A stretch of 15,625 bases of DNA, taken from NCBI GenBank assembly GCA_004556655.1, contig SFGF01000074.1, forward strand, positions 1 to 15,625, given 5' to 3'. Positions within the stretch are counted from its first letter, which is position 1. Each line of letters begins with the position of its first letter. Below the pieces are notes generated by a model, which saw only the letters and a program-made list of their open reading frames with translations, made no database searches and was not told the DNA's origin. The position numbers and the translations under genes are program-made. Below are positions 1-7,799 of the stretch, piece by piece. The DNA is from Lachnospiraceae bacterium (lineage in GTDB: Bacteria > Bacillota > Clostridia > Lachnospirales > Lachnospiraceae).

Positions 1-58
1 TACCTGTTCCGGAAAGAAAGCCGGTACCGGGATGCTGCTTTGAAAGGGAGATCACCGG
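1..58 (+). other. Leader of mobC with two short palindromes; possible tail of an upstream gene
   Basis: Two perfect palindromes sit here, TTCCGGAA at 7-14 and CCGGTACCGG at 21-30. The ribosome binding site AGGGAG lies at 45-50, eight bases before the mobC start. All three forward frames are open at the window edge. One closes at 41-43 (TGA) just before the ribosome binding site and another at 63-65 inside mobC, so the end of an upstream gene may be present, but the reading frame cannot be decided. A transfer origin is often found upstream of mobC in such elements, but too little sequence is visible to claim one. Confidence 0.3.
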
Positions 59-391
59 ATGGTAGAGAGATCCAAGTACATTCATATCCGTGTCACACCG
101 GAGGAAGTTGACCGGATTAAGGAGCGGATGGAGGAAGCCGGTATCAGGAGCATGACCGCATATCTGTTACGGATGGCACTCAATGGTTTTGTGATTGTGA
201 TGGATCTTTCTGACCTGAAGGAGATTCTCAGACTGTTGCAGATATCCGGGAATAATCTGAATCAGTACGCAAAGAGAGCGAATGAAACCGGAAGCATCTA
301 CTGGGAAGACATCGAGGAACTGAAAAACAACCAGAAAGAGATTTTGCAGGAAATGCGAAAGATGCTTGATAAGCTGACTGCAATTATGTAA
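59..391 (+). CDS. mobC: MobC-family relaxosome accessory protein
   Basis: Predicted 110-residue DNA-binding accessory protein of the conjugative relaxosome. It would help the relaxase recognise and open the transfer origin. Residues about 7-43 look like a ribbon-helix-helix fold: a short basic strand (YIHIRVT) and then two helices containing EEVDRIKERMEEAG and SMTAYLLRMALNG. The second half carries the MobC-like segment around LLQISGNNLNQYAKRAN (about 60-76) and ends in a charged helix. The length fits small MobC proteins. The ATG at 59 has AGGGAG at 45-50. The relaxase gene begins 13 bases after the stop, so the two are almost certainly cotranscribed. The family call is by recognition of sequence character and context, not by a database search. 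Confidence 0.85.
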   Translation: MVERSKYIHIRVTPEEVDRIKERMEEAGIRSMTAYLLRMALNGFVIVMDLSDLKEILRLLQISGNNLNQYAKRANETGSIYWEDIEELKNNQKEILQEMRKMLDKLTAIM

Positions 392-404
392 GGCAGGTGA
401 GAAA

Positions 405-1829
405 ATGGCGGCGACAAAACTGATAGCAATGCATCAGAACAAGGGACGTTCTGTAATGCAGTGTCTGAAAGACAGAACCGATTATGCAAAGAATGGAGAG
501 AAAACAGAAGACGGAAAATATCTCTCTTCTTATAAGTGCCAACCGGATTTTGTTGATTGGGAATTTGCACAGTCAAAAATAGATTATCTGAAAAAAACGT
601 GGAGACAGCCCAAGGGTGATGTCATTGCCTATCAGATCCGCCAGTCCTTTATGCCCGGAGAGATTACGCCGGAGGAAGCAAATGAAGTTGGATATGAAAC
701 CGGTATGAGATTCACCAAAGGGAAGCATGCGTTTATTGTGGCAACACATGTGGACCGGGCTCATATCCACAATCATATCATTTTCAATTCCACCAATCTG
801 GATTGTGACCGGAAGTTCAGGGACTTTTGGTTTTCAGGAATTGCCCTGCAGAGACTCAGCGATATTATCTGCCTGGAGCATGGTTTATCCATCATTCCAA
901 AGACAAAACCGAGTGAGAGACAGAGACGTACCAAGTACCCGGAACGAGTAAGCATGAGGGATATTATCCGGGAAGATATCCTGAAATGCCTGGATCAGAA
1001 GCCCGCAGATTTTGAAGAACTTCTCAAATTATTACAGGCAGAAGGATATGAGATTAAGCGGGGGAAACATACTGCAATCTGTGGAAAAGAGCAAAAGCGG
1101 TTTATCCGGTTCCGCTCTTTGGGAGACGATTTTTCTGAGGAGCATCTGAAAAAGGTGATCGCCGGTGAAGCGGAGCTGCCTGAGAATAAGACGGAGAGCA
1201 GGGAACCAAAACAGCCTCCAAGAGAAAAACGGAAGTTTGATCTTGTGGTTGATATTCAGGAAAAGATGGCGCAGGGAAAGAACGGCGGATATGTTCGATG
1301 GGCAAAGAAATATAATGTGAAACAGTTTGCGGAGTCCATTTTGTTTTTACAGCAGCACGATATTCATGATAAGGAAACGCTGGATGCTTTGGTAGAAGGA
1401 AGCGCTGCCAGATATCATGAACTGATGAAAATCATCAAGGATGCAGAAACCAAAATGGCAGAGAACAAAGTTTTGAAAACGCACATCATCAACTATTCCA
1501 AGACCAGGGATATTTATTTAGCCTATCGAAAATCCGGATACAGTAAGAAGTTTTTTGAGGCGCATCGAGAAGAAATCACTCTTCACAAAGCGGCAAAAGA
1601 AGCATTTTCCAATCTTCCTGGTGGAAAGATTCCGAAAGTAAAGGATCTGAATGAAGAGTTTGCCAGACTGCTTTCGGAGAAAAAGACAGCCTACAGCGAA
1701 TACAAAAAAATAAAAAAAGAGATGCGGGATTATCAGATAGCGAAGCAAAATGTGGAATCCTTCTATGCGGCTCAGAAGACCCGGAACCAGGAGGAAGATT
1801 TGAAAAAGAAAAGGCAGCAGCAGAGATAA
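405..1829 (+). CDS. Relaxase / mobilization nuclease (MOBP-type)
   Basis: Predicted 474-residue relaxase that nicks one strand at the transfer origin and stays bound to the 5' end during conjugal transfer. The N-terminal half carries the metal-binding histidine motif H115-V-D-R-A-H120-I-H122-N-H124, preceded by the hydrophobic strand HAFIVATH, as in the Relaxase (PF03432) family. Tyr27, in KDRTDYAKN, is the likely nicking tyrosine by position (inference). Residues from about 260 onward are highly charged and helical, probably coiled coil, and end in a basic tail (KKKRQQQR). The N-terminus (MAATKLIAMHQNKG) is typical of relaxases from clostridial Tn1549-like elements. AGGTGAG precedes the ATG. 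It is followed directly by a strong terminator. Codon use is less AT-rich than in the defence operon downstream. Confidence 0.93.
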   Translation: MAATKLIAMHQNKGRSVMQCLKDRTDYAKNGEKTEDGKYLSSYKCQPDFVDWEFAQSKIDYLKKTWRQPKGDVIAYQIRQSFMPGEITPEEANEVGYETGMRFTKGKHAFIVATHVDRAHIHNHIIFNSTNLDCDRKFRDFWFSGIALQRLSDIICLEHGLSIIPKTKPSERQRRTKYPERVSMRDIIREDILKCLDQKPADFEELLKLLQAEGYEIKRGKHTAICGKEQKRFIRFRSLGDDFSEEHLKKVIAGEAELPENKTESREPKQPPREKRKFDLVVDIQEKMAQGKNGGYVRWAKKYNVKQFAESILFLQQHDIHDKETLDALVEGSAARYHELMKIIKDAETKMAENKVLKTHIINYSKTRDIYLAYRKSGYSKKFFEAHREEITLHKAAKEAFSNLPGGKIPKVKDLNEEFARLLSEKKTAYSEYKKIKKEMRDYQIAKQNVESFYAAQKTRNQEEDLKKKRQQQR

Positions 1830-1835
1830 CCACGG

Positions 1836-1878
1836 GGGCAATTACCAAAAAGTGTTTTGGTGGTCGCCCTCTTTTTTT
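1836..1878 (+). terminator. Intrinsic terminator after the relaxase gene
   Basis: The arms GGGCAATTACCAAAA (1836-1850) and TTTTGGTGGTCGCCC (1855-1869) can form a 15-position stem around the loop AGTG, with two G-T pairs and one mismatch. A run of seven T follows at 1872-1878. The stem starts six bases after the relaxase stop codon, so it should end the mobC-relaxase transcript. Confidence 0.9.
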
Positions 1879-1899
1879 GCAATTCCGGCGTTGCAGGAA

Positions 1900-2065
1900 T
1901 GCATCAGCACTCACAAAGTGAGGGCGCAGCTTGACATCAGGGATGTCATTCTAAGGGGATTGGGGATGTGCCTCCAACAAGCAAACAGCATTCGTGTGAT
2001 CACGAAGGCACTGCTTGCTAACTTGCGAAGCAACAACGATTGCGGCCTTAATGAGCCGCCTATTT
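1900..2065 (+). other. Structured non-coding stretch with six consecutive hairpins
   Basis: No coding sequence is supported between the relaxase terminator and the ATG at 2096. Six small inverted repeats follow one another: CTCAC/GTGAG (1910-1922), TGACATC/GATGTCA (1932-1948), TTGGGG/CTCCAA with one G-T pair (1960-1977), TTCGTG/CACGAA (1991-2006), TGCTT/AAGCA (2012-2032) and GCGGC/GCCGC (2042-2059). None is followed by a T-run. Position suggests a structured leader of the truncated WYL gene, or a DNA element of the mobile element such as a single-strand or transfer origin. The role is not known. Confidence 0.5.
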
Positions 2066-2095
2066 AAGAACGAGAAGAAGGAGGATGGTAGTCCC

Positions 2096-2263
2096 ATGTC
2101 AAGAGGAACCAATCAGAAGTTAAAATTTACATATCTAATGAAAATCATGCAGAAAAAGAGAGATGACGAGCATAGTCTTACTATGCTTCAGATCATGAAT
2201 ATCAAGGTCATGAATCTCATGAATATCAAAAAAATTCTTGCTATTGTTCGCAAAGAGGAATAA
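2096..2263 (+). pseudogene. Truncated 5' end of a WYL-type transcriptional regulator gene
   Basis: An ATG at 2096 follows AAGGAGG (2078-2084) and opens a 55-codon frame that closes at 2261-2263. Its first ~34 residues (MSRGTNQKLKFTYLMKIM, then DDEHSLTMLQIM) look like the N-terminus of the HTH-WYL regulators common in clostridial mobile elements, which normally continue for a further few hundred residues with a winged helix and a WYL domain. After about residue 34 the sequence turns into the repetitive string MNIKVMNLMNIKK and stops. I read this as a regulator gene cut off by the arrival of the defence cargo. It could still make a short peptide. The WYL assignment rests on recognition of the N-terminus only. 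Confidence 0.6.
2193..2229 (+). repeat. Three copies of TCATGAATMTCA
   Basis: TCATGAATATCA occurs at 2193-2204 and 2217-2228, and TCATGAATCTCA at 2208-2219; the second and third copies overlap by three bases. They lie at the apparent boundary between the backbone and the defence cargo, about 50 bases upstream of the likely cargo promoter. They could be an operator for the small HTH protein, or a local expansion at the junction. Confidence 0.55.
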
Positions 2264-2272
2264 AATAGAAAT

Positions 2273-2281
2273 TGGTATATT
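2273..2281 (+). promoter_or_regulatory. Possible extended -10 promoter of the defence operon
   Basis: TGGTATATT at 2273-2281 reads as an extended -10 element (TGn followed by TATATT). I see no convincing -35 hexamer at the usual spacing. It would start transcription shortly before the GGAGG at 2296-2300 of the first cargo gene. It is the best promoter-like site I can find in front of the operon. Confidence 0.35.
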
Positions 2282-2303
2282 GTACTCGTTTCTATGGAGG
2301 ATA

Positions 2304-2480
2304 ATGATGGACTTATTAACCACCGCTCAGGTTTCAAAAGATTGGGGAATTTCTCAAAGACGTGTTGATATTTTGTGCAAAGAGGGAAGGGTTGAAGGAG
2401 CAATTATGATGGGAAACCGATGGTTTATTCCAAAAGATTCTCTGAAACCGGAAGATAAGAGACGAGCAAAGAATATTTGA
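2304..2480 (+). CDS. Small helix-turn-helix DNA-binding protein (MerR/excisionase-like)
   Basis: A protein of 58-59 residues that is nearly all one winged-helix/MerR-like DNA-binding domain. LLTTAQVSKDWGISQRRVD has the shape of a helix-turn-helix, followed by LCKEGRVEGA and a wing-like NRWFIPKDS. Proteins of this kind are common in Firmicutes beside restriction loci and also as excisionase-like factors. The reading frame is open further upstream, but GGAGG at 2296-2300 favours ATG 2304 or, with better spacing, ATG 2307. It is the first gene of the defence operon, 19 bases before the Vsr-like gene, and could be its controller. That role is inferred from position only. Confidence 0.75.
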   Translation: MMDLLTTAQVSKDWGISQRRVDILCKEGRVEGAIMMGNRWFIPKDSLKPEDKRRAKNI

Positions 2481-2499
2481 GATTGAGGAGGAGATCCTC

Positions 2500-2919
2500 A
2501 TGCCTAAAAAAACAAAAGAGCAAATCAGTTTTAATATGAAACAGGTAAAAAATAAAGATTCAGACATAGAATTGATGCTTCGGAAAGAGTTGTGGAGCAG
2601 AGGACTCAGATATCGAAAGAACGTTACCGGAATAATAGGGAAGCCTGATATAGTTTTCAAGGCAAAGAAGGTAGCGGTTTTTTGTGATAGTGAGTTTTGG
2701 CATGGCTATGACTGGGAAAATCGAAAAGGGGACTTTAAATCAAACAAAGATTTTTGGATACCTAAGATAGAAAGAAATATTGAAAGAGATAAAGAAGTAA
2801 GCAAAGCTTTAGAAGACGAAGGGTGGAAAGTACTTCGATTCTGGGGGAGAGACATAAAGAAGCACTGCAAAGAATGTGCTGACGCGATACAAAAAGCGTT
2901 GGAGGAGACCAATGACTAA
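2500..2919 (+). CDS. Vsr-like (very short patch repair family) endonuclease
   Basis: A 139-residue protein of the Vsr fold, a PD-(D/E)XK-type nuclease. Visible signatures are the N-terminal SFNMKQVKNKDSDIELMLRKEL helix, GKPDIVF with Asp50 (equivalent to the metal-binding Asp of E. coli Vsr), the FCDSEFWHG block with F66-W67-H68, and the C-terminal WKVLRFWGRDI strand. Classical Vsr nicks beside T:G mismatches made by deamination of 5-methylcytosine. Homologues inside restriction operons are thought to act as restriction nucleases. The cysteines that bind structural zinc in E. coli Vsr are mostly missing from the FWH block (E65 and Y70 stand there). GAGGAGGAG precedes the ATG. The end overlaps the next gene by eight bases. 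Confidence 0.92.
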   Translation: MPKKTKEQISFNMKQVKNKDSDIELMLRKELWSRGLRYRKNVTGIIGKPDIVFKAKKVAVFCDSEFWHGYDWENRKGDFKSNKDFWIPKIERNIERDKEVSKALEDEGWKVLRFWGRDIKKHCKECADAIQKALEETND

Positions 2920-5680
2920 TTTTGAAAACGGAGTTTTTCAGCCTTGCAAGGAATGGATAGCCGAACAAATTGATTCTGGCAAGACATGGGATGAAGTTAA
3001 GGCTTATGGGGAGGATGCAACAAATTTAGACGCGCTAAAGGATGACGAGCTTTTCCCGTTAGAGATGACACCTGAAATGTGGACTGAGTTTGTTGAATAC
3101 TATAGAAGTATAGTTGTATCGGTACAAATAGTGGATGGCGAAGACGTTGTGGCTATTGATAAGGGAGGATTAAGTAACACATTTGGAATTCCTTCTGGAT
3201 ACTCTTCCACTTGGGAAAGTTATAAGAACTTTCTTGGAAATAAAATGAGCCCTGACTCTATTGCCAATTTGCAAAAGAGCTGTCTGTGGATATTGAATCA
3301 TCTCAGTACGGACACAAGGATTTCGGGTGAGATAAAAGGTTTGGTAACGGGTAGTGTTCAATCCGGCAAAACGGCTAACATGGAAGGCCTAATCAGCATG
3401 GCAGCTGATTATGATTGGAACTTCTTTATCATTTTGTCAGGTACAATTGATAACTTAAGGAAGCAGACGAGAGATCGATTTAAAGGCGATTTATGTAATA
3501 GTGAAGGCGTCCTCTGGAGAGTGCTGGATTTTACGACTGAGGACAAAGGATTTACGGCTGATGAACTCAAACTTAATTCATTGAGTGGAAGTAAGAACTT
3601 CTCAAATAGATATCTGACTGTTTGCCTAAAGAATAGAAGAAGATTAGAAAAGCTAATTGATTGGTTATACAGTGATCCTACTCGAACTAATAAATTAAGG
3701 ATTGTTGTTATTGATGATGAGGCTGATCAGGCAAGCATTAACACAGCGGATATTACTTCCGACGAAGAGCAGGAACGATGCGCTATTAATCAAATGATTG
3801 TGAATCTTGTCAACGGAAAAAAAAGTGATGGATCAACACCGGAAGTCAAATTTCAGTCTATGAATTACATCGCATATACAGCTACACCATATGCAAATGT
3901 ATTGAATGAGGCACCGGGAGAGTCCTTATATCCTAAAGATTTCATATGCACGCTGCCTGAAGCACATGAATATTTTGGGGCAAAGGTAATATTTGGAAAC
4001 GACGAAGAAGATGCTCCGGGATTTTCGATAATCAGGAATATTCCCAGCGCTGATGAAAGTGAACTTAAACAATTACATAAAGGAGAGTCGTTTAGATTAC
4101 CTAATAGTTTTCAAAAGTCATTGGCATGGTTTTTGTGTGCGTCTGCAGTACAGAGAATTCGTGGATATAAGAAGCCATTAAGTATGTTGATTCATACAGC
4201 GGCTATACAGAATCATCACTTTACAGTGTATGAAAGAGTTCAGTATTGGTTAAACCATGATGAAAACATATTGGCATTGTGTCGGCAGGTATATGAAGAA
4301 GAAATATACAGCGTCACATTAGACGACCTTCTATCCGCAAATCCAGAGTATGGCTTTGCAAATCAAGTGGTAACAAATTATCCTTCGTTCGATGAGATAG
4401 AAGGAGAGATTAGAGAGCTGATTAATGATGTTAGAAACATAGAACTTGGAGATGATAAATCCCTTGAATATGGAAATGGAGTTCATCTTTGCGTGGATAA
4501 CTGCCGTGCAAATAAAGAAGCTGAAGAGGGAACCTATCTGAGGATAGTATATCCGAATGACGAACAGATTAATGAATTAGCAAAGGCTCCGATTTTCATA
4601 GTTATAGGTGGGAACACCTTGTCTCGTGGCTTGACCATTGAGGGACTTGTTTGTACATATTTTGCAAGAACATCAAACTTGGCAGATACCCTTATGCAGA
4701 TGGCCAGATGGTTCGGGTATAGGAAGGGATATGAACTGCTGCAGCGAATCTGGATGACAACGGCAGTTGTAGAGAGATTTGAGGCACTTACAAAAGTGGA
4801 TATGGATCTGAAACGAGAAGTAGAAAGATTCATGAAACAGGGAATTTCACCTGAGAAGTTTGGCCCGAGAATTAGAAATATACCTGAAATAGCGAAGTTT
4901 CGGATTACCTCAAAAAGAAAAAGTCAGTCTGCGGAATATGATGATTTTGATTTTTGCGGTGATAGTTATGAAACAACGGATTTCGAAAATGGCTTGATGT
5001 TACAAAACAATATAAAGGTTACAGAAGATTTCGTTGGAGAAATAGATAAAAACGCCTCGATTAGACGTAGTAGCGCTGCAGGAGCATGGGTATGGGACAA
5101 CATTGCTTATAAACAGATAAAAGAAATGTTCCTTGGCAAGTACGTTGTTTCCAAGTATTCTTCTCTATGTAATAATCTGCCATATTTCGGACAGTGGATG
5201 GACGAAATGAACAAAGAAGGGAAGCTGCTCTTTTGGAATGTCGCTGTTGTTGATGGTGACAATAAAGATTGCACGTGGCTAGTTTCAGGAGATCATCAAG
5301 CTGGGTTGGTAGAGCGTTCAAGAAAGAAGGATAAAAAAGAACGCGATGAGAATTGGATTGATATTGGATCGTTACGTTCAGGACTGGATGCGTTATGTGA
5401 TGTCGACGAAGCAAATCTGACAGAGGAGCAACGGTTCCACTTTAAATCAGTTTGTAAAACCAGAAAAGATATTATATCTGAACGATGCAATTTAGGGTTA
5501 GAGGATAAGCCGTTACTACTGATTTATAGGATAAAGAAGGATGGTGGAGTTCCTCAAAAGCGTTCAGAACACTTGAGAGAGAAGATGGATGCTCAAAGTG
5601 ATATCATAGGAATCAGTATTATAGTTTCAGGTGAAAGTATCGGTGAAAGTCATGCTAAGACGCTTAGGATAAGGATGTGA
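2912..5680 (+). CDS. Z1-domain superfamily II ATPase/helicase-like protein
   Basis: A 922-residue protein that probably acts as the ATP-driven DNA motor of the system. Motifs in order: Walker A GSVQSGKT (147-154, Lys153), Walker B/DEAD-like DDEAD (268-272) in a hydrophobic strand, an SF2 motif Ia/III-like stretch IAYTATPYANVL, then the Z1 signature GGNTLSRGLTIEGL (from 566) and MARWFGYR (598-604) with the arginines expected of motif VI. The C-terminal ~250 residues are not recognised and may bind partner proteins or DNA. The frame is open 36 bases further upstream, but ATG 2912 is the better start because GGAGGAG (2901-2907) sits just before it and it overlaps the Vsr-like stop codon. Z1 proteins recur beside paraMORC ATPases in predicted restriction operons. 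Confidence 0.93.
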   Translation: MTNFENGVFQPCKEWIAEQIDSGKTWDEVKAYGEDATNLDALKDDELFPLEMTPEMWTEFVEYYRSIVVSVQIVDGEDVVAIDKGGLSNTFGIPSGYSSTWESYKNFLGNKMSPDSIANLQKSCLWILNHLSTDTRISGEIKGLVTGSVQSGKTANMEGLISMAADYDWNFFIILSGTIDNLRKQTRDRFKGDLCNSEGVLWRVLDFTTEDKGFTADELKLNSLSGSKNFSNRYLTVCLKNRRRLEKLIDWLYSDPTRTNKLRIVVIDDEADQASINTADITSDEEQERCAINQMIVNLVNGKKSDGSTPEVKFQSMNYIAYTATPYANVLNEAPGESLYPKDFICTLPEAHEYFGAKVIFGNDEEDAPGFSIIRNIPSADESELKQLHKGESFRLPNSFQKSLAWFLCASAVQRIRGYKKPLSMLIHTAAIQNHHFTVYERVQYWLNHDENILALCRQVYEEEIYSVTLDDLLSANPEYGFANQVVTNYPSFDEIEGEIRELINDVRNIELGDDKSLEYGNGVHLCVDNCRANKEAEEGTYLRIVYPNDEQINELAKAPIFIVIGGNTLSRGLTIEGLVCTYFARTSNLADTLMQMARWFGYRKGYELLQRIWMTTAVVERFEALTKVDMDLKREVERFMKQGISPEKFGPRIRNIPEIAKFRITSKRKSQSAEYDDFDFCGDSYETTDFENGLMLQNNIKVTEDFVGEIDKNASIRRSSAAGAWVWDNIAYKQIKEMFLGKYVVSKYSSLCNNLPYFGQWMDEMNKEGKLLFWNVAVVDGDNKDCTWLVSGDHQAGLVERSRKKDKKERDENWIDIGSLRSGLDALCDVDEANLTEEQRFHFKSVCKTRKDIISERCNLGLEDKPLLLIYRIKKDGGVPQKRSEHLREKMDAQSDIIGISIIVSGESIGESHAKTLRIRM

Positions 5681-5687
5681 TCAGAAA

Positions 5688-7799
5688 ATGCTTGATAGTC
5701 ATATATTAGGAATGGATTACGGAAGTTCATATGGAAGTGGATCGTTAAAGGCTCTTCAAAATGATAATTTGCCTGAAATAGATTTATTAATTCGTGAAGC
5801 TATTCAAAACAGTTCAGATGCATCACTTAGGGAGCCGGGAAATTCTTTTGGTGTGAGTTTCAATTACAAAACGTTTTCGCCAAAACGGTTCAACGATTTT
5901 TTGAGTGATGTTAAAGATATTCTTAATGAGCGTTATCCTGAAACGGAGGCGGACTATCTTGAAATAAGAGATCATAAAACATCCGGATTAACCGGAAGCG
6001 TAAGACGTGCAGAAGTAGCTCAGTCTCCGGATGATCATGGAAACTATTTCAAGCTTGTTTTCGATACAGGTAAAGAGCAAACCAATAGCGACGACGGAAT
6101 GGCTGGAGGAAGTTGGGGCTATGGCAAAAGCGTATATTTTAGATTTGGAATAGGCTTGGTATTGTTCTACAGTCAGATTAAAACTGATACTGGATATGAA
6201 TCAAGGTTGATTGTAGCGCTGGTTGAGCATGAAAATTCCCAGGATGCAATTCTTTCGAGAGTTCGCGAGGATGCAATTGGAAGAGCTTGGTGGGGACGCC
6301 GGGATGCTACCGATAAGACGGAATTATTACCGGTTACAGATGAAACTGAAATAAAAGAAATTTTGGATGTGTTCAGTGCTGAGCCGTTTGGGGCATCTGA
6401 AACAGGTACATCAATTATTATTCCGTACATTGACAAGGAAAAACTAATGGAGGGTATTTTCCCGGAGAATTGTGGAATAAGTGAAGATGTGATTTCCATG
6501 TGTTCTTTTAAAGACGATATTGTGGAATACACTAAACTTGCAATACAGAAGTGGTATGCCCCAAAAATATTCAACAAAAACCTGGCAAAATATTCAAATC
6601 AGAAATGGCTGGCTGCACGAGTGAACGGCGTCGGAATTAAGAACACTGATATGCGTCCTCTATTCCAGCTTGTTCAAGAACTCTATACATCGGCACTAAG
6701 CGCAAACAAATCGGGAAAGCAAGATTATAATTCGGAACTGTTTAGAGGAATTAAATCGGTTCCTGTACCGTCAAAAAAAGTCCAGGGAGATAGAGCCGGA
6801 TTTGTTTCTACGGTTATTGTCACAAATGAAGATCTTGGAAGTACGGGTGCGATAATTCCGCCACAAGCGTACCTACGGTTATTTGGAGCACTTACAAAAA
6901 ACGATCCTATTGTAATGTATGCCAGAGCTGCAGGGATGGTTTTGGATTACAAAATAGATGGTAGATGGACTAAAGGCTTGATAAAACCGGAAGGAGAGGA
7001 TCAGATGTTGATCTCTTTCTTTGTACCTGATTGTGGTCTAAAGCTGAAAGATGATAAAGCCCTTGGCGAATATAGCGGAATGTCATTGGGAAACTACCTA
7101 AGGAAATGTGAAAAATCGGATCACATGGCATGGACTGATCCTTCCTCATTAACAGTTGTCACGAATATTGCTTCACAGACAACCGCAAAGATAAATGACT
7201 GTTATAGGGCTAAATCATCCGGTGAATCAGAAGGAACTGCAAGTAAGCTTTCCGGAAAACTTGGACGTAGACTACTTCCGACATTGTCATTTGGAAAAAA
7301 GAAAGGCGGTTCCGGAGGTTCAGGTGGAGAGGGCGGTTCCGGAGGAACAATCAACAATCTGGACTGTATCTTAAGACAATCAATTATCAGTGCAGACTCT
7401 ATGACGATAGAATTTGAATTGAAATTTAAGAACATTAGGAAAGAAGCGTTTATTGGAGTATTCGTCGAATCAGAGGTTGGTTTGATGGATGCACATTCTT
7501 GGGAAACGGGTATAGGCACAGAATTCCCGATTGAGATTCCCATAATAGCAAATTGTTCGGTATTAGCGCTTAATACAAATCAAACACTTGCATTTGATAG
7601 CAGTTGTACGAAAGAGAATCGCTATATTGAAAATGATTTTTCAACGATAGAGGTACTCTACACAGAAGATGGAGATGCTTTAGGATTCAAGGTGACAAAT
7701 ACTGTCACCAATGCTGTTGTAAAAGGAATGCTAACATTGAAATCTCGCGATAAAAAGTACTGTTGTACAGTGAAAGAAGCAAAGGAGCCGGTGGTTTAA
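5688..7799 (+). CDS. paraMORC-type GHKL ATPase (MORC/MutL-like)
   Basis: A 703-residue protein with an N-terminal GHKL (Bergerat-fold) ATPase. Motif N is REAIQNSSDA with Glu37, Asn41 and Asp44. Motif G1 is D95-H-K-T-S-G-L-T-G103, an unusual form of DxGxG. The lid motif is GGSWGYGK (140-147). The domain order and neighbours match the paraMORC families that Iyer et al. (2008) placed in restriction-modification systems, where ATP-gated dimer closure is thought to clamp or remodel DNA. A run of Gly and Ser at 540-553 (GGSGGSGGEGGSGG) forms a flexible linker before a probably beta-rich C-terminal domain of about 150 residues. It starts seven bases after the Z1 stop with only a weak ribosome binding site, so translation is probably coupled. 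The next gene starts at the base after its stop. Confidence 0.82.
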   Translation: MLDSHILGMDYGSSYGSGSLKALQNDNLPEIDLLIREAIQNSSDASLREPGNSFGVSFNYKTFSPKRFNDFLSDVKDILNERYPETEADYLEIRDHKTSGLTGSVRRAEVAQSPDDHGNYFKLVFDTGKEQTNSDDGMAGGSWGYGKSVYFRFGIGLVLFYSQIKTDTGYESRLIVALVEHENSQDAILSRVREDAIGRAWWGRRDATDKTELLPVTDETEIKEILDVFSAEPFGASETGTSIIIPYIDKEKLMEGIFPENCGISEDVISMCSFKDDIVEYTKLAIQKWYAPKIFNKNLAKYSNQKWLAARVNGVGIKNTDMRPLFQLVQELYTSALSANKSGKQDYNSELFRGIKSVPVPSKKVQGDRAGFVSTVIVTNEDLGSTGAIIPPQAYLRLFGALTKNDPIVMYARAAGMVLDYKIDGRWTKGLIKPEGEDQMLISFFVPDCGLKLKDDKALGEYSGMSLGNYLRKCEKSDHMAWTDPSSLTVVTNIASQTTAKINDCYRAKSSGESEGTASKLSGKLGRRLLPTLSFGKKKGGSGGSGGEGGSGGTINNLDCILRQSIISADSMTIEFELKFKNIRKEAFIGVFVESEVGLMDAHSWETGIGTEFPIEIPIIANCSVLALNTNQTLAFDSSCTKENRYIENDFSTIEVLYTEDGDALGFKVTNTVTNAVVKGMLTLKSRDKKYCCTVKEAKEPVV

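Noticed and set aside
1852..2067. Plus-strand frame of 71 codons after the relaxase
   Set aside because: It starts inside the terminator stem, has no ribosome binding site and crosses the hairpin series, so it is not a credible gene.
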